Assembly: GCA_003278705.1 (NCBI GenBank)
Contig: QCDR01000011.1
Span: forward strand, 1 to 51,300
Origin: Prochlorococcus sp. AG-355-J23
GTDB taxonomy: Bacteria; Cyanobacteriota; Cyanobacteriia; PCC-6307; Cyanobiaceae
Length of the DNA: 51,300 bases
Direction: 5' to 3'
In this document: positions 45,387 to 51,300 of the stretch, one piece after another
Layout of the letters: each line of letters starts with the position of its first letter
How positions within the stretch are numbered: position 1 is the first letter of the stretch
Translations under genes and position numbers: made by a program
The notes under the pieces: generated by a model
What the model was told of the DNA's origin: nothing
Database searches by the model: none
Seen by the model: the letters and a program-made list of their open reading frames with translations, nothing else

Positions 45387-45917
45387 TCAATAAAAGAGAA
45401 TAAAATCAAATTCTTTTTTATTATCGTCGATAATAAATTCTGATTCAAGACCTTTGACGAAAAACCTATTTAATCTTTCTTGTTTTTCAATCCATTTTTC
45501 TAGAGGGACAGCGTTTAATTCGAAACGCATTCTGAGACCATTTTTTTCTTCCTTTGTAATTTCTTCTATTTCTTTTAATTGAGGGGGGTTATCCTCGTCC
45601 CACAAATTTAAAGATTCTAATGACGATTCAAGATGAGCTTTTATCCCATACCTCCATCTTGTAACATCTTTTACTAATGCTGTTAGTTCTTTTGGTCTAT
45701 TAAATTTATTTGTCGCAAAATTTGTCTTGTCAAATAACTCTACAGGAGGTATTTCGGAGGTCTTTAAGCCTAAGCCAATTAGAAAAATAGGTACTCCATA
45801 AAAAAAAGTAGGTACACTTAAATTCACTGAGTCTGTAAAATAAGCAGTCATTCCAACAAAAGCTAATATACCCCCAGCGGTTACGATTAAGTTTCCAGGC
45901 GATAAGTATTTCTTCAT
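45387..45917 (-). CDS. DUF2854 family membrane protein
   Basis: The protein has 176 aa with two N-terminal membrane helices (LIVTAGGILAFVGMTAYF and VPTFFYGVPIFLIGLGLK), then the sequence TSEIPPVELF and a soluble domain rich in charged residues (VTRWRYGIKAHLESSLESLN). This is the layout of DUF2854, a cyanobacterial and plastid family with no firm function known to me. It is upstream of argB on the same strand by 64 bases. Confidence 0.82.
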   Translation of the reverse strand: MKKYLSPGNLIVTAGGILAFVGMTAYFTDSVNLSVPTFFYGVPIFLIGLGLKTSEIPPVELFDKTNFATNKFNRPKELTALVKDVTRWRYGIKAHLESSLESLNLWDEDNPPQLKEIEEITKEEKNGLRMRFELNAVPLEKWIEKQERLNRFFVKGLESEFIIDDNKKEFDFILFY

Positions 45918-45961
45918 TTTAATTTAAAGTAGAATGAGTTTTAAATGGACTAACAAGCATT

Positions 45962-46144
45962 ATGCAAGATCCTAATACTGCAAATCAAGGAGATTTAATT
46001 TTTAAACTTGATCAAGATAGAGCATGGCTACTAGAAAATCTTGATAAGGGTAAATGGCCAGAAATCAGAAGCGAACTTGCCGCGCTTGAAAGAAAAATAA
46101 GCAAATTAATTATAAGTGTTCAAGAAAATAATGTTGATATTTGA
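45962..46144 (+). CDS. Conserved small helical protein, 60 aa
   Basis: This is a short protein with a helical, coiled-coil-like second half (LDKGKWPEIRSELAALERKI); no membrane segment. I recognise no named domain. It starts 44 bases from the divergent DUF2854 gene and stops one base before the converging ssb stop. Codon use and spacing look like a genuine gene of this genome; the function is unknown. Confidence 0.65.
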   Translation: MQDPNTANQGDLIFKLDQDRAWLLENLDKGKWPEIRSELAALERKISKLIISVQENNVDI

Positions 46145-46145
46145 T

Positions 46146-46571
46146 TTAAAAAGGTATTTCGTCCACTTCAGGTACTAAAGGTGAACTATCCCAACTAGAT
46201 TTTTTGGCGGTTTCTTTATTTTCAAATGACTCGTTATTTTCTTTTTGATCAGACTTAATAGCATCAACTGGCGATATTCGATGAATTTTTGAAGCTGTTA
46301 GTTCTGGTTGTTTTTCTTTCGTTCCGTCTTTTCTAGTGACGGAATTCATCTTTAGACGTCCCTCAATAACAATATTTTGCCCCTCCTTTAGTTCATCTAC
46401 CATTTCTTGGGCAATATTTCCCCATCCTATGATCTTGAGATCTCTGGTTGGATCTTCACTACGTAATCCTTTAAAATTAACAATCATTTCTGCAATTGGA
46501 GTTTGGTTTTCTTTGGTATACCTCATTTGGGGAGCGCTATTAATGACCGCCTGAATTAAACAATGATTCAT
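46146..46571 (-). CDS. ssb: Single-stranded DNA-binding protein
   Basis: The protein has 141 aa. An OB-fold from residue 1 to about 100 (NHCLIQAVINSAPQMRYTKE, IIGWGNIAQEMVDELKEGQN, VIEGRLKMNS) is followed by a polar linker and the acidic tip VPEVDEIPF. The last residues match the D-D-x-I-P-F tail by which SSB recruits repair and restart proteins, including PriA, which is encoded about 3 kb away. The OB domain is the shorter, divergent cyanobacterial type. Confidence 0.9.
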   Translation of the reverse strand: MNHCLIQAVINSAPQMRYTKENQTPIAEMIVNFKGLRSEDPTRDLKIIGWGNIAQEMVDELKEGQNIVIEGRLKMNSVTRKDGTKEKQPELTASKIHRISPVDAIKSDQKENNESFENKETAKKSSWDSSPLVPEVDEIPF

Positions 46572-46599
46572 TACTTACTATTTAATTAAAGACATACTG

Positions 46600-47397
46600 A
46601 TGCAGAATCAAGGAAATTGCTATAAAAATGTTTGGATCCTATCAGGAACTTCGGATGGACCTGTAATAGCTAATAGGCTTCTTGAACTTAATTATTCTGT
46701 CTTTGCAAGTGTTTTAACTTATAAAGCAGGGCAAGCTTATATTGAAAATCCAAAGTTACATATCATTACGGGGAAATTAAATAATAAAGATCAAATAATT
46801 AATTTCATAAATAAAAATAAAATCACATGCGTTGTCGATGCTACTCATCCGTTTGCCGTAATAATTTCTAAAAATCTTAATAATGCATGTATAGAAATTA
46901 ATACACCTCTTTTACTATTTGAGAGGAAATCTCTAATAAATAACACTAATAATTTTTTTTATATTGATCATTTAAAGGATATAAATAATGTTGATATAGA
47001 AAATAAGAATATTCTTCTTGCAATAGGATCAAGATTTCTTAACGATACAGCTAATTATTATATGAACTGTAAAGCAAATGTATTTACAAGGGTACTTCCA
47101 ACTTATGAAAGCATAACTAGAGCTTTTGGATCATGTATTAAAAATTCAAATATAGCGATACTTGAACCGAGTAAAAATAATAAAAGCATTTTAGAAAAAA
47201 AACTTTGTGATTTTTGGGAGATAGATTATGTTCTATGCAGAGAATCTGGAAGTTATTCTCAGAAAAACTGGGAGAGTATAGTTTCTGGAAGTAAGATGAA
47301 GTTATTTATGGTTAAAAGGCCGAAAGTTAAAAATGATTATTCTTACTCTTTTGATCAATATCACAATTTGATAAATCACATAATTAAAAAATATTGA
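46600..47397 (+). CDS. cobK: Precorrin-6A reductase
   Basis: The protein has 265 aa. It begins WILSGTSDGPVIANRLLELN, has the family motif VVDATHPFAVIISKNLNNAC near 85, ITGKLNNKDQI near 58 and the ending YVLCRESGSYSQKNWESIVSG. CobK uses NADPH to reduce precorrin-6A in corrin ring formation, acting after CobM, which lies 37 kb away here. It is divergent from ssb by 28 bases and 13 bases ahead of cutA. Confidence 0.9.
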   Translation: MQNQGNCYKNVWILSGTSDGPVIANRLLELNYSVFASVLTYKAGQAYIENPKLHIITGKLNNKDQIINFINKNKITCVVDATHPFAVIISKNLNNACIEINTPLLLFERKSLINNTNNFFYIDHLKDINNVDIENKNILLAIGSRFLNDTANYYMNCKANVFTRVLPTYESITRAFGSCIKNSNIAILEPSKNNKSILEKKLCDFWEIDYVLCRESGSYSQKNWESIVSGSKMKLFMVKRPKVKNDYSYSFDQYHNLINHIIKKY

Positions 47398-47410
47398 TGT
47401 TTAATTCATT

Positions 47411-47716
47411 ATGGAAGTATTAGTTATGATCACAACTGAATCAAGTAATGCAAATGCTTTGCGAATGGCTAAATTACTAATACAAAATAAACTTGCATCT
47501 TGTGTTTCGATAAGGCAAATTTTTTCAATTTATAAGTGGGACGATGATATTGAAGAAACTAAAGAGTTTGAAATCACAATAAAAAGTAAACTAGAATTTA
47601 AAGATTGTTTAATTGATTTTGTAAATAAAAACTCCACATATGATGTCCCTCAGATTATTTACAAAAAATACCATGCTGAGATGAAATATTATGATTGGTT
47701 GAATAAGACTATTTGA
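47411..47716 (+). CDS. cutA: CutA1-family divalent-ion tolerance protein
   Basis: The protein has 101 aa. The core LVMITTESSNANALRMAKLL, KLASCVSIRQIFSIYKWDDD and TYDVPQIIYKKYHAEMKYYDWL matches CutA1, a very stable trimeric protein linked to copper and other metal tolerance and possibly signalling. The Cys in LASCVS and IYKWDDDIEE are the usual conserved sites. It is co-directional with cobK (13-base gap), and its stop lies five bases from the kinase stop. Confidence 0.93.
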   Translation: MEVLVMITTESSNANALRMAKLLIQNKLASCVSIRQIFSIYKWDDDIEETKEFEITIKSKLEFKDCLIDFVNKNSTYDVPQIIYKKYHAEMKYYDWLNKTI

Positions 47717-47721
47717 TTAAT

Positions 47722-48723
47722 CTATTTTATTAACTCTTTAAGATCAATATCCGATCTAGATCCTAATTGAGTAATTATTTGCCCCGCACAAATTGAAGCT
47801 ATCTCTCCGCATTTTCTGAGGGAACAATTGTTTATTAATCCATGGATAAATCCTCCCGCATAGATATCTCCCGCTCCTGTAGTATCAATAATCTTGCCTT
47901 TTGTTATTGACTCAATTATTTCAAAATTATTTTTGTTAACTATTAGAGAACCATTGCTTCCAAGAGTTACTATGACTAATTCACATAAGGAAGATAGGTC
48001 TTCTTGGTAGCTTGCTAATTTATTATTTTTAAATAGACTTAACACCTCGGATTCATTACAAAAAACAATATCTACGTATTCATAAATTAATTCCAAGAAA
48101 CTCTCACGATGTCTATCTACACAAAATGAATCAGACAAAGAAAGGATTATTTTTGTATTAGATTGTTTTGCAATTTGGGCGGCTTTAATAAAAGCTTTTT
48201 TAGCTAATTCGCTGTCCCATAAATATCCTTCTAAATATAAGTATTTACTTTGCTTAATTACAGTAAAGTCAATGTCTTTTGGTTCAAACTCTACAGATGC
48301 ACCTAAGTATGTGCACATAGTTCTTTGGGCATCAGGTGAAACCAAAATGATTGAATGAGCTGTTGGAGGACCTTCAATAGTTGGTGGAGTATTAAATATA
48401 GTCTTACTTTTTTTTATATCGTCAGAAAAGAAATCCCCAAATTTATCATTTTTCACTCTCCCTATAAACTGCACATGATTGCCTAATTCTGCTAAAGAAA
48501 CAACGGTATTTGCTGAGGACCCACCTGAAATTTGTTTGATCACTTTGCAATTTTCTAACAATCTCTGCGATTCATCAGAATTTATTAGATTCATTGATCC
48601 TTTATCCAGATTATTTATCTCAAGAAACTCATCTTCAATATTTACAATAATATCCACAATTGCGTTGCCAAGACCAATGAGATCAACTTTTTTATGCTCA
48701 AAATGTCTAAAGGATTCCTTCAT
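47722..48723 (-). CDS. PfkB-family carbohydrate/nucleoside kinase (adenosine-kinase-like)
   Basis: The protein has 333 aa. The sugar-binding start LIGLGNAIVDIIVNIEDEFL, ISGGSSANTVVSLAELG near 68 and the ATP/catalytic signature IDTTGAGDIYAGGFIHGL (Asp base near 292) are complete. The pattern SGGSSANT and RTMCTYLGAS resembles the adenosine kinase/ribokinase branch. The substrate (adenosine or a sugar) cannot be settled from sequence. It is downstream of purA by 15 bases on the same strand, which favours a purine substrate (inference). Confidence 0.85.
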   Translation of the reverse strand: MKESFRHFEHKKVDLIGLGNAIVDIIVNIEDEFLEINNLDKGSMNLINSDESQRLLENCKVIKQISGGSSANTVVSLAELGNHVQFIGRVKNDKFGDFFSDDIKKSKTIFNTPPTIEGPPTAHSIILVSPDAQRTMCTYLGASVEFEPKDIDFTVIKQSKYLYLEGYLWDSELAKKAFIKAAQIAKQSNTKIILSLSDSFCVDRHRESFLELIYEYVDIVFCNESEVLSLFKNNKLASYQEDLSSLCELVIVTLGSNGSLIVNKNNFEIIESITKGKIIDTTGAGDIYAGGFIHGLINNCSLRKCGEIASICAGQIITQLGSRSDIDLKELIK

Positions 48724-48738
48724 TAATTTGGAGTTCTA

Positions 48739-50121
<1,383 letters not shown>

Positions 50122-50130
50122 TGAATTGTA

Positions 50131-50568
50131 TCAACTTTCTCTTAGAACCATTTTTTCAGCAAGAGAAAATTCTTTGGTTAAACGCTCCTTAAGTTTATCT
50201 GGTAAAGGTCTACTTGCAAAGTTTTTGTAATGACCTGCCATAGCATTTAATGCTGTTTGCATGGTGGTAAATGATTGTGTTTTATTGACCATCCCTCTAT
50301 TTCTGTATCTGGAAATATAGTCAGTTATAAGTGTAAGAGCCTCACTTCTTACTTCATCTTTATTTGGAGAATCTTTTGGAGTATCAACAGCTGTTTGTAA
50401 TGTTTTAACAACTGAAATTGTATCTTTTGTGTAGTCACCTGTCATAGAGGTTTTTGCAGCTATAGAAGGAGAACTAAATAATGTAAAAACAATAATTAAG
50501 GATATTGAAAAAGATATAGCTTTGAAGAGATTTTTAAAAAATAATTTTGATGTCCATTTCAGTAACAT
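50131..50568 (-). CDS. psb27: Photosystem II assembly/repair factor Psb27 without a lipobox cysteine
   Basis: The protein has 145 aa. The four-helix Psb27 domain is clear (TGDYTKDTISVVKTLQTAVD, DYISRYRNRG, SFTTMQTALNAMAGHY, SRPLPDKLKERL). It binds CP43 on the lumenal side during photosystem II assembly and repair. Known cyanobacterial Psb27 proteins are lipoproteins, but here the signal peptide ends SSPSIAAKTS with an A-x-A type cleavage site and no cysteine anywhere in the protein, so anchoring by Lgt looks impossible. proS ends 24 bases upstream. Confidence 0.93.
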   Translation of the reverse strand: MLLKWTSKLFFKNLFKAISFSISLIIVFTLFSSPSIAAKTSMTGDYTKDTISVVKTLQTAVDTPKDSPNKDEVRSEALTLITDYISRYRNRGMVNKTQSFTTMQTALNAMAGHYKNFASRPLPDKLKERLTKEFSLAEKMVLRES

Positions 50569-50592
50569 AACCTAGCTCCCAAAAAAATAGCC

Positions 50593-51300
50593 TTAAGACT
50601 TTTTATTGTACATTATTTCTGATTCGGAAATAAATGTTTCCAACAATTTATCAGTACTAATTTTAAACTTAGTATTATTTGATCTAGATAAAAGTTCTAC
50701 TTCTTTATTAACTGAATCTCTTCCAATAATTATTTGAAAAGGAATACCAATTAGTTCCGCATCTTTAAATTTCACTCCAGCCCTATCGTTTCTGTCATCA
50801 AGAAGGACATCAATTTTATTAATTAAAAAGTTGTTATAGATTTGCTCAGTAAGTTCACTTTGAATAGGATCTTTTAGGTTTGTTGGAATAAGAATAACTT
50901 CAAAAGGAGAAATCTGGATAGGCCAACAAATCCCCTTTTGATCATGATTCTGTTCAATAGCAGCTTGAGCTATTCTTGTCACTCCTATTCCGTAACAACC
51001 CATCCATAAATTTTTTAACTTACCATCCTTATCAGAGAACTTTGCATTTAATTTTTCACTATATTTTTGACCTAGTTGGAAAATATGTCCAATCTCGATC
51101 CCTTTTTTTTCTTTAAGTTCCTCATCATTAGAAATACTTATTTTATCTCCTTTTTTGGCATTCCTAATATCCCCAATTAGATAGTCTTGCGATGAAAAAG
51201 AAAATTCTTGAAAAACTTTATGGAAATTAACTTTATTCCCCCCACTTATGAAGTTTGAAAGCTCACTTGCAGAAGGGTCAACTATTCTTGTCCATTTTTT
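50593..51300 (-). CDS. proS: Prolyl-tRNA synthetase, 5' part outside the window
   Basis: The minus-strand frame stays open to the window edge, so the N-terminus is beyond it; about 235 residues are present. GHIFQLGQKYSEKLNAKF is followed by WMGCYGIGVTRIAQAAIEQN, a class II ProRS motif 3 region, and the C-terminal anticodon-binding domain (SPFEVILIPTNLKD, IDVLLDDRNDRAGVKFKDAE, LIGIPFQIIIG). The type is the bacterial long form with an editing insertion, to judge from the core visible. psb27 follows on the same strand. Confidence 0.94.
   Translation of the reverse strand, partial: KKWTRIVDPSASELSNFISGGNKVNFHKVFQEFSFSSQDYLIGDIRNAKKGDKISISNDEELKEKKGIEIGHIFQLGQKYSEKLNAKFSDKDGKLKNLWMGCYGIGVTRIAQAAIEQNHDQKGICWPIQISPFEVILIPTNLKDPIQSELTEQIYNNFLINKIDVLLDDRNDRAGVKFKDAELIGIPFQIIIGRDSVNKEVELLSRSNNTKFKISTDKLLETFISESEIMYNKKS

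Noticed and set aside
46600..47397. Cobalamin riboswitch ahead of cobK or cobM
   Set aside because: The gap before cobK is only 28 bases and cobM overlaps lgt, so there is no room for an aptamer.

Overview
The window looks like core chromosome of a small-genome marine picocyanobacterium, most likely a high-light-adapted Prochlorococcus. The evidence is oxygenic photosynthesis genes (psaF-psaJ for photosystem I, petC-petA for cytochrome b6f, psb27 for photosystem II assembly, a one-helix high-light-inducible protein), strongly A+T-rich DNA, very short intergenic gaps and several small cyanobacteria-type proteins of unknown function. This assignment rests on recognised proteins and gene style; no database was searched. 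I see no insertion sequence, prophage, CRISPR array or rRNA. Two tRNA genes are present (Asp and Trp).

Layout: 1-6.5 kb holds the end of an ABC-2 permease, a solitary groEL with a Gly/Met-rich tail, fabG, ispD, an S66 peptidase and a UbiA prenyltransferase. 6.6-15.2 kb holds ppx, a RodZ-like membrane HTH protein, cobM, lgt, petA-petC, tatC and an NFACT/RqcH protein. 15.2-22 kb holds gmk, psaJ-psaF, tsaD followed by a hidden hli gene, an antiporter, gltX, and tRNA-Asp / small SH3-like protein / tRNA-Trp / rplS. 22-29.6 kb holds map, an SDR protein, a run of nucleotide-binding proteins (BioD/DRTGG, SLOG, YajQ), an SPFH protein, hemL and xthA. 29.7-38.5 kb holds hypotheticals, larC, a flippase-like membrane protein, an iron-type ABC permease, a His-rich COG0523 GTPase, a DCoH-like dehydratase, yjbQ, an M32 carboxypeptidase and ppa. 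38.5-51.3 kb holds hemC, the principal sigma factor, priA, a TPR-DUF3153 fusion, argB, ssb, cobK, cutA, a PfkB kinase, purA, psb27 and the 3' part of proS.

Functional threads: tetrapyrrole and corrin synthesis is scattered across the window (gltX, hemL, hemC, cobM, cobK). Thylakoid electron transport and its assembly are represented by petA/petC, psaF/psaJ, psb27, hli and tatC. DNA replication and restart is represented by priA, ssb and xthA. Phosphate and pyrophosphate turnover is represented by ppx and ppa.

This is mostly ordinary core genome. The points most worth a second look are a structured leader with a possible 28-codon upstream ORF before the TTG-started priA, a Psb27 that lacks the lipobox cysteine, the DRTGG-SLOG-YajQ run, near-universal abutting or overlapping stop codons at convergent gene ends with hairpins spanning stop codons, a Glu in place of the expected Asp in the antiporter, and exact nucleotide repeats in the COG0523 and GroEL genes. 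I did not find a convincing wholly new system.
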